From Flavobacterium foetidum (GTDB lineage: Bacteria > Bacteroidota > Bacteroidia > Flavobacteriales > Flavobacteriaceae): DNA of 64,000 bases. Both the position numbers and the translations under genes were made by a program. Under the pieces are notes generated by a model. It saw only the letters and a program-made list of their open reading frames with translations, made no database searches and was not told the origin of the DNA. Positions 43,877 to 52,445 of the stretch are shown in pieces. The DNA lies in NCBI RefSeq assembly GCF_004634245.1, contig NZ_SJTF01000009.1, forward strand, positions 1-64,000. Reading direction: 5' to 3'. Numbering within the stretch: the first letter of the stretch is position 1; each line of letters opens with the position of its first letter.

Positions 43877-43978
43877 GTCATTTCTACCGAAGGGAGAAAT
43901 CACACTAGAAACTCCGCAATCAAATTCGTCAATCTTTGTCGAGTTACGAGTGTGATTTCTCCCTTCGGTCGAAATGAC
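43877..43978. repeat. Inverted repeat with 30-base arms
   Basis: 43877-43906 and 43949-43978 match as reverse complements at 29 of 30 positions (core CCGAAGGGAGAAATCACACT); the 42-base centre is unrelated. It looks like the miniature palindromic repeats of Flavobacteria. Confidence 0.85.
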
Positions 43979-44020
43979 GAAACTCAAAAAAACTTTGTGC
44001 CTTTGAATCTGTGAATCTTT

Positions 44021-44365
44021 TTAAGAATGAAAAATAGAGCTATCCTCCGGAGTTTCTTTCCTGTCAAACATGCCGTAATCACGAACTACAGTTGCAATTC
44101 GTAAATGATACTCTTTAAAAATTCCGTTTCTTCCCTTAGCCTGCGCATCACGATGCATTTCAAGATTTCTCCATTGCTGAATGCTTTCTTCATCTCTCCA
44201 AAAAGATAAAGACAATATTTTTTGAGGATCAGCGAGACTCTGAAATCTTTCAATGGAAATAAATCCATCAATAGTATTTAATTCTGGACGAAGACTTGCA
44301 GCAATATCCAAATACTCATCTTTCTTGCCTTCGTTCGGGATAACTTCAAAAATTACAGCAATCAT
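44021..44365 (-). CDS. Antibiotic biosynthesis monooxygenase (ABM) fold protein
   Basis: 114 residues. A small ferredoxin-like alpha/beta domain: MIAVIFEVIPNEGKKDEYLD, LNTIDGFISIERFQS, ILSLSFWRDEESIQQWRNLEMHRDAQ (cited in part), and a last strand YHLRIATVVRDYG. The W-R-x-x-x-x-H pattern is typical of ABM proteins such as YgiN/YqjZ relatives. The family includes quinol and small-aromatic monooxygenases that need no cofactor, but many members have no proven activity. It is a single gene in a repeat-rich gap. Confidence 0.88.
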   Translation of the reverse strand: MIAVIFEVIPNEGKKDEYLDIAASLRPELNTIDGFISIERFQSLADPQKILSLSFWRDEESIQQWRNLEMHRDAQAKGRNGIFKEYHLRIATVVRDYGMFDRKETPEDSSIFHS

Positions 44366-44525
44366 TTTAATTGTAGATTTTAGAATTCAGATTTTAGATT
44401 TGAGAAAAAAAAGTGTTTTTATGAGCTTAATATCAGCAAATTTAAGAAAAGCCTTTGCAACTTTGCAACTTTGTCTCTTTGTTACTTTAAGCCTTCAGAA
44501 AATAAAAACTTAGTGTCTTAGCGAC

Positions 44526-45395
44526 TTAGTGGCTAATAACCTCAGAACCTTCAAAAAGAAACTCAATCACTTTATCATACAAATCGTCATTGTGCATTCC
44601 ATGACCTAAACCTGTTGTTTCAATAAACTGACTATTTTTCCAATTGCTGGCTATTTTTTGTCCTTCGGCGAAAGCCACAATTTTATCAGAAGTATCGTGA
44701 GCAATAAACCCCGGAACAGTAAATTGGGAGGCAAATTTTTGTCCCGAAAAGTCTTCCAGCTTAAAGTTGAAACGATTTATAAATTTACTTTCTAAAAGAG
44801 AAAGCATTCTTTTGTTTAGGCTCAGCATTGAAATATAATTATCAATCAGCGTTTTTAAATCGGATGGAGCGCCAAGAATTACCATTTTGTTTATACTGGT
44901 ATTCGGAAATAAATGTTGATGATAAACGCAGGCTGCACCTCCAATAGAATGCCCAATAATAATTTCAGGCTGATATTTTTCGACGGCTTTATTGATGAAT
45001 TCGGCATAAAGCGGCACATTAAATTCTTTACCGCTGCTTTGTCCGTGAGCTGGAGCATCAAGAGCGATTATCGTACTTCCTGATTTTTGAAGATGAGGAA
45101 GTGTTTTTTTCCAGCGTGCAGCATTGCTTTCCCAACCATGAACCAAAAGAATTTTGGTCTCATTTCCTTTCCAGATATAAGTTTGAAAATGGTGTTCGTT
45201 ATGATGAAAGATTTCTGTTTCTGTATCTCTCAAGATTTTTGGAAGTTGTTCTTTTTTGAATCGGCCAATTCTAGGCTGGCTAAAAAGTGCATATGAAAGT
45301 TCCATCGCTTTTTGCGGACGCACGTAACTCAAAAAGTTAATATAAGAGCCAACTGATTTTAATGTTATGAAGCGTATTCCTTTTTTAATTCCCAA
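44526..45395 (-). CDS. Alpha/beta hydrolase
   Basis: 289 residues, no signal peptide. Oxyanion turn LLVHGWESNAARW (about 83-95), nucleophile elbow IIGHSIGGAA (Ser150), and the catalytic His265 in GLGHGMH. APAHGQSSGKE after strand 4 is also typical. Such enzymes cleave esters or related bonds in the cytoplasm; the substrate cannot be told. It is a single gene with repeat material on both sides. Confidence 0.9.
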   Translation of the reverse strand: MGIKKGIRFITLKSVGSYINFLSYVRPQKAMELSYALFSQPRIGRFKKEQLPKILRDTETEIFHHNEHHFQTYIWKGNETKILLVHGWESNAARWKKTLPHLQKSGSTIIALDAPAHGQSSGKEFNVPLYAEFINKAVEKYQPEIIIGHSIGGAACVYHQHLFPNTSINKMVILGAPSDLKTLIDNYISMLSLNKRMLSLLESKFINRFNFKLEDFSGQKFASQFTVPGFIAHDTSDKIVAFAEGQKIASNWKNSQFIETTGLGHGMHNDDLYDKVIEFLFEGSEVISH

Positions 45396-45429
45396 AACTT
45401 AAATTTTTTCTAAAGGTAAAAAAAGGTCT

Positions 45430-45517
45430 GCCACGAATTACACAAATGAACGCGAATTTTTTATTCTCAGCATTATATATTGACAAAAAAATTAGTGAAA
45501 TTAGTGAAATTCGTGGC
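45430..45517. repeat. Inverted repeat of the GCCACGAATT family
   Basis: GCCACGAATT (45430-45439) and AATTCGTGGC (45508-45517); between them ATTAGTGAA is repeated. The same words occur at 33030-33047, 62423-62509 and 63241-63377. Confidence 0.7.
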
Positions 45518-45528
45518 GAAAAAAAGCA

Positions 45529-45558
45529 AAAAAAAAAGTCCCGACTAAATCGGGACTT
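45529..45558 (-). terminator. Terminator of the Nif3-like/zinc-ribbon family operon
   Basis: AAGTCCCGA (45536-45544) and TCGGGACTT (45550-45558), perfect 9-bp stem, followed on the minus strand by a long U run. Confidence 0.88.
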
Positions 45559-45563
45559 GATAT

Positions 45564-46343
45564 TTAGAATTTTGCGAACAATTGTTCCATTTTTTCTTTT
45601 TCTTCTTCAGCTAATTGCGTGTCAACTAAGATTCTTCCAGAGTGCTCATCAGTGATGATTTTCTTTCTTGAAGCAATTTCAACCTGAGTTTGAGGTGGAA
45701 TTGTAAAGAAAGATCCTGCAGAAGCTCCTCTTTCGATAGAAACTACAGCTAATCCGTTACGAACACTGCTTCTGATTCTGTTGTAAGCTGCCAATAATCT
45801 GTCTTCGATTTGTGCTGCATACTCAGCAGATTTCTCAGTTAAGAAAGTTTCTTCTTTCTGAGTTTCAGCCATGATGGCATCCAATTCAGATTTTTTATGT
45901 TTTAAGTGAGAGCTTTTAGCATCAAGTTTTTCTTTTAAGTTAGAAATAACTTCTTTTTTGTGCTCGATAGAAGCTTTCATCTCTTTGATTTGCTTTTCAG
46001 CCAATTGAATTTCTAATTCCTGAAATTCAACTTCTTTTGTCAAAGAATTAAATTCTCTGTTGTTACGTACTGATTCTTGTTGTTTAGTGTACTTTTTAAT
46101 AACCTCTTTATGCTCCTCAATAGCAATTTTCTTTGCTTTGATTTGCTCCTCAATCACTTCAAGTTCACCTTTCAGTTTCTCTGAACGAGTGCTCAAACCT
46201 GCAACTTCATCTTCTAAATCTTCAACCTCTAAAGGAAGTTCTCCTCTAACGTTTCTGATTTCGTCAATTCTAGAGTCAATAAGCTGTAAATCGTATATTG
46301 CTCTTAACTTGTCCTCAACACTTAATTCTTTCGTATTCGTCAT
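45564..46343 (-). CDS. Zinc-ribbon-family coiled-coil protein that has lost its cysteines
   Basis: 259 residues. A long coiled coil (about 10-180), rich in Glu/Lys heptads, is followed by the conserved tail of the C4-type zinc-ribbon family. In relatives this tail has two Cys pairs around IPPQ and CGRIL. Here the matching positions read GASAGSFFTIPPQTQVEI and ITDEHSGRILVD, and the whole protein has no cysteine. The fold may persist without zinc. It lies three bases after the Nif3-like gene and is surely cotranscribed. Function unknown; relatives are cytoplasmic regulators or RNA-linked. Confidence 0.88.
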   Translation of the reverse strand: MTNTKELSVEDKLRAIYDLQLIDSRIDEIRNVRGELPLEVEDLEDEVAGLSTRSEKLKGELEVIEEQIKAKKIAIEEHKEVIKKYTKQQESVRNNREFNSLTKEVEFQELEIQLAEKQIKEMKASIEHKKEVISNLKEKLDAKSSHLKHKKSELDAIMAETQKEETFLTEKSAEYAAQIEDRLLAAYNRIRSSVRNGLAVVSIERGASAGSFFTIPPQTQVEIASRKKIITDEHSGRILVDTQLAEEEKEKMEQLFAKF

Positions 46344-46346
46344 ATT

Positions 46347-47459
46347 TTATAAGTACTTAACTGGATTTGTATTTTCTTCCGATAAAATGATTGCAAAATT
46401 AAGAATTTTTTTTCGAAGATAATCAACAATATAATTTTTTGTATAGCGTTCACTCTCAAAATGACCGATATCGGCCAAAAGTAACTTGTTTTCAGCTTCA
46501 TAAAACTGGTGATACTTCAAATCGGCGGTCAAAAAAGCATCGGCTCCAGCCTGAATAGCGTTTTTTATAGCAAAGCTTCCAGACCCTCCAAGTACGGCTA
46601 CTTTTTTTATTTTTTTGCCTAAAAAAGCAGAATGACGAATTCCGTCGGCAATCATTTTATCTTTTACAAAATGAAGAAAATCTTTTTCGTCCATTTCATT
46701 TTCAAATTCACCAATCATTCCTAAACCAATTTTCTGATGCTGGTTTTGTAAATCGTAAATTTCATAAGCGACTTCTTCGTAGATATGATTGGCAAAAAGG
46801 GCTTTTAAAATGCGAGATTGCAAATGTTTTTCAAAAACAACTTCGATTTTGATTTCTTCTCCCGTATGAAGTTTTCCTTTTTCACCAATAACAGGATTGC
46901 TGTCTTCATTTCCCTGGAAAGTAAAAAATCCCTGCGTATTAAAACTGCAGTTGTCATAATTGCCAATTTTTCCTGCACCGGCTTCAAATAAGGCGTTTCT
47001 AACTTTATCGGCATTATCTGGAACTGTAAAAGTGACTAGTTTTTGAATGAAATTATTTTTAGGAACTAATATTTTAGTATTGGTTAATCCTAATGCATCA
47101 CATAAAATTTTATTTACACCTTGTGAATGATTGTCAAGTGCTGTATGAACAGCAAAAATGGCAACATCATTTTTAATGGCTTTCAAAATAGCTCTTTCGA
47201 CATAATTTTTTCCTGTAATTTTTTTGATTCCTGAAAATAAGATAGGGTGGAAACATACAACAAGATTACAGTTTTTTGCAATAGCTTCGTCAATTACATT
47301 TTCTAATGCATCATGGCAGACTAAAACACCTGAACAGTCAGTTTCTGAGTTTCCGACTAAAAGTCCAACGTTGTCAAAATCTTCGGCGTAAGCCAAAGGA
47401 GCCATTTCTTCCAGAACGGATATGATATTTTTGATTTTCATTTTTATGTTTTGTTTCAA
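46347..47459 (-). CDS. Nif3-like dinuclear metal centre hexameric protein
   Basis: 370 residues from 47459; the second in-frame ATG (47441, MKIKNIISVLEEMAP) is an equally good start. The two Nif3 halves carry the metal ligands: NLVVCFHPILFSGIKK, FAVHTALDNHSQGVN, and near the end LKYHQFYEAENK and LLADIGHFESE. Between them is the inserted PII-like domain (about 140-240) of the long YqfO type. A GTP cyclohydrolase 1 type 2 role has been claimed for relatives, but function is uncertain. It is followed by the zinc-ribbon family gene, a conserved pairing. Confidence 0.93.
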   Translation of the reverse strand: MKQNIKMKIKNIISVLEEMAPLAYAEDFDNVGLLVGNSETDCSGVLVCHDALENVIDEAIAKNCNLVVCFHPILFSGIKKITGKNYVERAILKAIKNDVAIFAVHTALDNHSQGVNKILCDALGLTNTKILVPKNNFIQKLVTFTVPDNADKVRNALFEAGAGKIGNYDNCSFNTQGFFTFQGNEDSNPVIGEKGKLHTGEEIKIEVVFEKHLQSRILKALFANHIYEEVAYEIYDLQNQHQKIGLGMIGEFENEMDEKDFLHFVKDKMIADGIRHSAFLGKKIKKVAVLGGSGSFAIKNAIQAGADAFLTADLKYHQFYEAENKLLLADIGHFESERYTKNYIVDYLRKKILNFAIILSEENTNPVKYL

Positions 47460-47567
47460 GTTTTGCCTGTTTCAAGTTTCACGTTTAAAAAAGAAGGCTT
47501 GAAAAGTAAAACAAATTAACGAATAAACAGTTCAATTTTAAAATATATTGAAGGTTTTGCAAAAATT

Positions 47568-47615
47568 AGTAACATCAGTAATACGATGTTACTCATGTTA
47601 CTTTTCGTATATTTG
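47568..47615 (+). promoter_or_regulatory. Operator and promoter of the toxin-antitoxin operon
   Basis: AGTAACATC (47568-47576), eight bases, GATGTTACT (47585-47593), directly followed by a third half-site CATGTTACT (47594-47602). TATATTTG (47608-47615) is an exact -7 box 20 bases before the antitoxin ATG. This is the usual layout for autoregulation. Confidence 0.75.
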
Positions 47616-47634
47616 TAAATCTAAATCAAAAGTC

Positions 47635-47877
47635 ATGACTACAATAAAAATTAACGAACGTACTAAATCAGGAAAGGCATTTATGGCAATGTTTGAAGCC
47701 TTTTTTAAAGGTGTAGACGGAATAGAAGTAGTTGAAACCGATTCAAAAAAAAATAAAAAGGAAGATGGTTTTTATTCTGCTGAATTTATTGAGAAGATTA
47801 AAAAAGCAGAAGAAAACATTAAAAAAGGAAAAACCACAAGATTAAATCCTGAGGATATATGGGGAAGTATTTTGTAG
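47635..47877 (+). CDS. Antitoxin (DUF2683-like) of a YoeB-type module
   Basis: 80 residues from the ATG at 47635; a longer frame from 47548 is rejected because it would cross the operator and promoter. The N-terminus TTIKINERTKSGKAFMAMFEAF should form the DNA-binding/dimer part, and the charged C-terminus YSAEFIEKIKKAEENIKKGK the segment that wraps the toxin. I recall this as the DUF2683 type found before YoeB-like toxins in Flavobacteria. It overlaps the toxin gene by 19 bases. Confidence 0.85.
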   Translation: MTTIKINERTKSGKAFMAMFEAFFKGVDGIEVVETDSKKNKKEDGFYSAEFIEKIKKAEENIKKGKTTRLNPEDIWGSIL

Positions 47878-48140
47878 ACTTTGAGGATACTGCTCGTAAC
47901 GATTTAAAAAATCACTATAAATCTGGGAATAAAGCCACTATTAAAAAGATTGAAAAAATACTTTTAGAATTGACAGAGACTCCTTTTATTGGCGAAGGAC
48001 AACCAGAAGAGTTGAAATATAATTATAAAGGTTATTGGTCAAGGAAAATCAATAAAAAAGACCGTTTAATTTATAGAGTAGAAGAAGAAATAGTTACAGT
48101 TATTATCGTTTCTGCAATGGGTCATTATTCAGATAAATAA
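47859..48140 (+). CDS. Txe/YoeB family toxin
   Basis: 93 residues. The RelE-fold mRNA interferase of the YoeB group: FEDTARNDLKNHYKSGNKAT, TPFIGEGQPEELKYNYKGYWSRKIN, DRLIYRVEEE and the C-terminal GHYSDK. Catalytic-type residues are present: Glu in PEEL, Arg in DRLIYR, and His-Tyr near the end. It would cleave mRNA in the ribosomal A site when the antitoxin is lost. It overlaps the antitoxin gene and ends four bases before lpxK. Confidence 0.92.
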   Translation: MGKYFVDFEDTARNDLKNHYKSGNKATIKKIEKILLELTETPFIGEGQPEELKYNYKGYWSRKINKKDRLIYRVEEEIVTVIIVSAMGHYSDK

Positions 48141-48144
48141 CAGT

Positions 48145-49161
48145 ATGAAATTACTTCGAAAAATACTTTTCCCGTTCGCCGTTTTATACGGATTTATCAC
48201 TTCAATCCGTAATTTTCTTTTTGATAAAGGAGTTTTAAAATCTACTTCATTTGATTTTCCGGTTATTGCAGTGGGGAATTTAAGCGTGGGCGGAACTGGA
48301 AAAACGCCTCAAATAGAATATTTGATACGTTTGCTTTCAGATAAATATAAAGTTGCAACCTTAAGCCGTGGTTATAAAAGAAAATCAGAAGGTTTTGTTT
48401 TGGCTAATGAAAATTCAAATGCTGAAATTTTGGGAGACGAACCGTTTCAGTTTTATCAAAAATTTCCTTTTGTTATGGTTGCGGTTGATGCTGACAGGAC
48501 AAACGGAATCAAACAACTGTTGATGGAGCAGATAACTCCAGAAATTATTTTGCTTGACGATGCTTATCAGCACCGAAAAGTAAAAGCAGGTTTTTATATT
48601 TTACTCACTTCATACGGAGATTTGTACGCTGATGATTTTATGCTTCCAACTGGGAATTTGCGTGAAAGCAGGAGCGGAGCAGAAAGAGCCAGCATTGTGG
48701 TAGTTACAAAATGCCCTAAAGTATTAACCGAAGAAGAACAGTCTCAAATTAGATTAAAGTTAAAATTAAAACCTTCGCAGGAGGTCTTTTTTACTTTTAT
48801 AGATTACGATATTTTTATTTATGGGAAGAATAAAAAGCTTGCTTTAGATGAAATAAAATCTGAATCTAAAGTGCTTTTGGCTGGAATTGCAAAACCAAAA
48901 CCATTTTTTGATTATTTGAAAAATGAAAGTGATGAATGTCTTACTTTTCCAGATCATCATCATTTTTCTGATGCAGATTTAAATGCAATTCGAAATAAAG
49001 CAAACGGAAGAAAAATAATTACTACCGAAAAAGATTATGTAAGATTGAAAGATTCGGAGTTGATAGACCAATTGTATTATCTCCCTATAAAAAGCTCTTT
49101 TATTAACCGTCAGCAAGACTTTGATAGTGCGATTTTGGAGTATGTAGAAATTTGTGTCTAA
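48145..49161 (+). CDS. lpxK: Tetraacyldisaccharide 4'-kinase LpxK
   Basis: 338 residues. A membrane-associated N-terminal helix (about 1-25) leads to the P-loop GNLSVGGTGKTP (47-54 is the core), then ATLSRGYKRKSEGF, VDADRTNGIKQL, ILLDDAYQHRKVKAGF and LPTGNLRESRSGAERA, all LpxK marks. It phosphorylates the lipid A disaccharide at the inner membrane and is normally essential. It begins four bases after the toxin stop, and no promoter is visible between, so it probably depends on the toxin-antitoxin promoter. Confidence 0.96.
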   Translation: MKLLRKILFPFAVLYGFITSIRNFLFDKGVLKSTSFDFPVIAVGNLSVGGTGKTPQIEYLIRLLSDKYKVATLSRGYKRKSEGFVLANENSNAEILGDEPFQFYQKFPFVMVAVDADRTNGIKQLLMEQITPEIILLDDAYQHRKVKAGFYILLTSYGDLYADDFMLPTGNLRESRSGAERASIVVVTKCPKVLTEEEQSQIRLKLKLKPSQEVFFTFIDYDIFIYGKNKKLALDEIKSESKVLLAGIAKPKPFFDYLKNESDECLTFPDHHHFSDADLNAIRNKANGRKIITTEKDYVRLKDSELIDQLYYLPIKSSFINRQQDFDSAILEYVEICV

Positions 49162-49201
49162 AAGAACTTAGCGACTTAATACATCTCACAACCTTAGAAT
49201 C

Positions 49202-51382
49202 TTAGTTGAAAAACTTAGCGATAGTGCTGTAAAAGTCGTCTGGCACAAAAGGTTTTGTAATTACATCATCCATTCCGAAAGAGATTAACATATCGCGGTT
49301 TTCATCTAAGGAAATTGCTGTCAGTGCGATTATAGGTGTTGATTGGTCAAATTCGCGAATAAGCTTTGTGGCTGTTGTGCCGTTTATTCCAGGAAGATGC
49401 ACATCCATCAAAACCATATCAAAATGTTTTGTTTTTAATAGTTCAACTGCTTCTTCGCCATTTTCAATAATTTCACAGCTTATGGATTTGTTTTCAAGCA
49501 TTTTGCGAGTAATCATCTGATTGATTTTATTGTCTTCAACTAATAAAATCGTTTTGTGCTTTAATTGTTTGTCGCTGTATGGCTTGATTTCTTGTTGTGT
49601 TTCCAACGGCTCGTTATTGATTTTAAAGTTTAGTTTGAATGTAAAAGTTGATCCTTTTCCGACCTCGCTTTTTAGTTTGATTTCACCTCCCAATAATTCG
49701 ATCAGTTTTTTTACAATAGTAAGGCCTAATCCGGTTCCGCCATATTTACGGTTAACTTCTATAGATCCTTGCGAGAAGCTTTCAAAAACAGTCTGAAGTT
49801 TATCTTCAGGTATGCCAATTCCGGTGTCCACAATTTCGAAATACACAATAGCGTTGTCATTTTCTTTTGTTTCCAATTTTGCGATAACATCTACATGGCC
49901 ATTGTGTGTAAATTTTAAGGCGTTGTTTATCAGGTTCAAAATAATCTGCGACAACTTAGTCGGGTCTCCAATCAAATGGTCGGGAATCGCCTTGTCAATT
50001 TCTAAATTGAAATAATTTTTATTGGCCAAAGCCAATTCTTTTAAAGAGCTTTGAATATTAAACAACAGCTCTTTGAGGTTGAAACTTATATTTTCGACCT
50101 CGACTTTGGTTGAATCAATTTTGTTTATTTCGAGGATTTCATTGATAAAAGTCGTCAAGTAATTGCCAGAAAACTTAAGCGACTCCAGATACTTTAACTG
50201 TTTTTTCTTTGGTTTGTCTTCCAGCAACAAATGTGTAATTCCGTTGATGGCGTTAAGCGGAGTGCGTAATTCGTGGCTCACGGTCGACAAAAATTCGGAT
50301 CTTGCTTTTGATGCTTTTTCGGCATTGTTTTTGGCCAAAATCAATTCTTTGTTTTTCTCTCGAAGCAGCAAATTGTTTTGATTTCGAATAATATTATTTT
50401 TATAAAGCGCAAGACTTAAAAGAGATAGGATAGAAATGAGCGCAATAGCTAGAATGCTTACTAATTTAGAATAACGGTAGGTTTTAAGCTGGATTTTTTC
50501 TTCACTCTCTTTCTTAATTGTATTGTTCAAAGCCTGATTTTTTTTGAATTTTTGAAATTCGTTAAAATCTATTTTTGAGTTTTTAATCTTCAAAAGATAA
50601 TTTTCAATTTGATAATGTTCTTCAAGATAAGAATAAGCCAGATCAAAATTCCGGTTCTGTTTGTAATATTGGCTAATTGCCAAAACGATTTTTGATTTTT
50701 GATGAAGATCGTTCTTTTTGGCATTATATTTTAAGGCATCATTAAGATAAATAAGCGCTGAGTCGTTGTGTTTTAGTTGCGTCTCAATGAGCCCTAGCTG
50801 GTAGTAAGAATCTGCTTTTGTTTTTAAGATTTGCGGATTGTCCTTTTTTTGAATGATGCTTCTAAATGTCTTAACCGCCTGAACTAACTCGTTGCTGTTT
50901 TTTAAGGCCATAGCCTTTTGATAATCTAAAGTCTCGGCATAATCGGGAATGTTCAGTTTTTTTAAGAGGTTCTTAGCTTTTGCATAGTACAAATCGGCTG
51001 TCTTAGAATCTCCTTTTGCTGTATTTGTAATTGCGATATAATGCAATGCAAGGACTTTTGTGCAGTTGGGTTCTAAGCTGTCAAATAAAACAAGTGTTTT
51101 GTGGAAATTTTCTAAGGCCTTGTCGTACTTGTGCTGATTGTAATAAATTTTGCCAAGTTTGAATGTTTGATTAGCAAGACTTTCTTTTTTTTCATTCCTT
51201 GTACATAGATTAATAGATTTCTGGGTGTAAAGAATTGCCTTATTGTAGTTTTTACTGCTTATATTTAAATTGGCTTGTCTGTTGTAATAGTAAATACTGT
51301 CTGTATCCTTATTTGTTTGAGGATACAAAAACAAAGAAAAAAAACAAACAGCAATAAAAAGACAGTATTTCATGTTTGGCAT
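49202..51382 (-). CDS. Hybrid histidine kinase with TPR sensor domain
   Basis: 726 residues. Signal peptide, periplasmic TPR array (about 30-290), one membrane helix (about 306-326), coiled linker, HisKA with His370 (STVSHELRTPLNAI), HATPase with NLINNALKFT, VDTGIGIPEDKL and GGTGLGLTIV, and a C-terminal receiver with phospho-acceptor Asp660 (LMDVHLPG) and Lys in ITKPF. All key residues are intact. It starts 16 bases after the gap gene and is probably cotranscribed with it. The downstream phosphotransfer partner is not in the window. Confidence 0.94.
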   Translation of the reverse strand: MPNMKYCLFIAVCFFSLFLYPQTNKDTDSIYYYNRQANLNISSKNYNKAILYTQKSINLCTRNEKKESLANQTFKLGKIYYNQHKYDKALENFHKTLVLFDSLEPNCTKVLALHYIAITNTAKGDSKTADLYYAKAKNLLKKLNIPDYAETLDYQKAMALKNSNELVQAVKTFRSIIQKKDNPQILKTKADSYYQLGLIETQLKHNDSALIYLNDALKYNAKKNDLHQKSKIVLAISQYYKQNRNFDLAYSYLEEHYQIENYLLKIKNSKIDFNEFQKFKKNQALNNTIKKESEEKIQLKTYRYSKLVSILAIALISILSLLSLALYKNNIIRNQNNLLLREKNKELILAKNNAEKASKARSEFLSTVSHELRTPLNAINGITHLLLEDKPKKKQLKYLESLKFSGNYLTTFINEILEINKIDSTKVEVENISFNLKELLFNIQSSLKELALANKNYFNLEIDKAIPDHLIGDPTKLSQIILNLINNALKFTHNGHVDVIAKLETKENDNAIVYFEIVDTGIGIPEDKLQTVFESFSQGSIEVNRKYGGTGLGLTIVKKLIELLGGEIKLKSEVGKGSTFTFKLNFKINNEPLETQQEIKPYSDKQLKHKTILLVEDNKINQMITRKMLENKSISCEIIENGEEAVELLKTKHFDMVLMDVHLPGINGTTATKLIREFDQSTPIIALTAISLDENRDMLISFGMDDVITKPFVPDDFYSTIAKFFN

Positions 51383-51398
51383 TGCTTTACGATGAATC

Positions 51399-52397
51399 TT
51401 ATTTCGTTCTTATAAGCAAGATCAAATCAATCAGTCTTGACGAATACCCGATTTCGTTATCATACCAGCCAACGACTTTTGCCATTCGGTCAATTACAGA
51501 GGTGAGCTGTGCATCAAATAAACACGAATGCGTATTGCCAATTACGTCAACTGAAACAATAGGATCTTCTGTGTAATCTAATATTCCTTTTAAATTTGTT
51601 TTTGAGGCTTCTTTAAATGCTTTATTAATTTCTTCAATGCTTACATTTCGTTTTACATTAAAGGTTATGTCTGTCAATGAACCATCGGGAACAGGAACGC
51701 GGATACCACAACCTCCGATTTTATCATGCAGTTTCGGAAAAATTTTTGTCAATGCTTTGGCTGCTCCCGTAGTGGTCGGTACTATAGACTGGCTGGCTCC
51801 TCTCGAACGTCTCAAGTCTTTATGAGGCTGGTCGTGAAGGCTTTGGTCGGTTGTGAAAGAATGTATCGTTGTAATGTAAGCCTGTTCTATGCCACACAAT
51901 TCTTCGATGATTTTGATCATCGGAGCGGCATTGTTTGTAGTACAGCTCGCATTAGAAACAATAGTCTCGGTTCCGTCCAGAATAGTTTCATTTACTCCAA
52001 GAACAACAGTTTTTATTGTGTCAACTTCGGAAGGGGCAGAAAGTATTACCTTTTTTGCTCCCGCTTCTAGATGCAGATTTAAATCTTCGTGTGTTTTGAA
52101 TTTTCCAGTCGATTCAATCGCAAAATCAATATTATGGCTTTTCCAGTCTAGATTTGAAATTTTCTTTTCATGAAAGAAATAAAAATGCCTGCCGTCTACA
52201 ATTATTCCGTTTTCATCATAACTTACTTCATAAGGCAGAACACCGTGAATACTGTCGTATTTAATCAAATGTGACATCGTTTTGTTGTCTGCAAGATCGT
52301 TGATGGCAACGACTTCAATTTCAGGATGGTTCACGAGAAGACGAAATAAATTTCTACCAATTCTCCCAAAGCCATTAATGGCAATTCTTGTTTTCAA
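51399..52397 (-). CDS. gap: Glyceraldehyde-3-phosphate dehydrogenase, type I
   Basis: 332 residues. NAD-binding GFGRIGRNLFRL at the N-terminus, with the Asp of INDLAD (about 33) favouring NAD over NADP. The catalytic Cys152 is in SNASCTTNNAAP and His179 in TIHSFTTDQ. The C-terminus has VGWYDNEIGYSSRLIDL. It converts glyceraldehyde 3-phosphate to 1,3-bisphosphoglycerate in the cytoplasm. It lies 48 bases after lipA and just before the hybrid kinase; other glycolytic genes are not adjacent. Confidence 0.96.
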   Translation of the reverse strand: MKTRIAINGFGRIGRNLFRLLVNHPEIEVVAINDLADNKTMSHLIKYDSIHGVLPYEVSYDENGIIVDGRHFYFFHEKKISNLDWKSHNIDFAIESTGKFKTHEDLNLHLEAGAKKVILSAPSEVDTIKTVVLGVNETILDGTETIVSNASCTTNNAAPMIKIIEELCGIEQAYITTIHSFTTDQSLHDQPHKDLRRSRGASQSIVPTTTGAAKALTKIFPKLHDKIGGCGIRVPVPDGSLTDITFNVKRNVSIEEINKAFKEASKTNLKGILDYTEDPIVSVDVIGNTHSCLFDAQLTSVIDRMAKVVGWYDNEIGYSSRLIDLILLIRTK

Positions 52398-52445
52398 TCT
52401 TTGTTTGGTTGCTTGTTAAGTTGTTTAACAATCAGTTAAATATTT

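Noticed and set aside
47548..47634. Longer antitoxin N-terminus from a TTG
   Set aside because: It runs through the operator half-sites and the -7 box.
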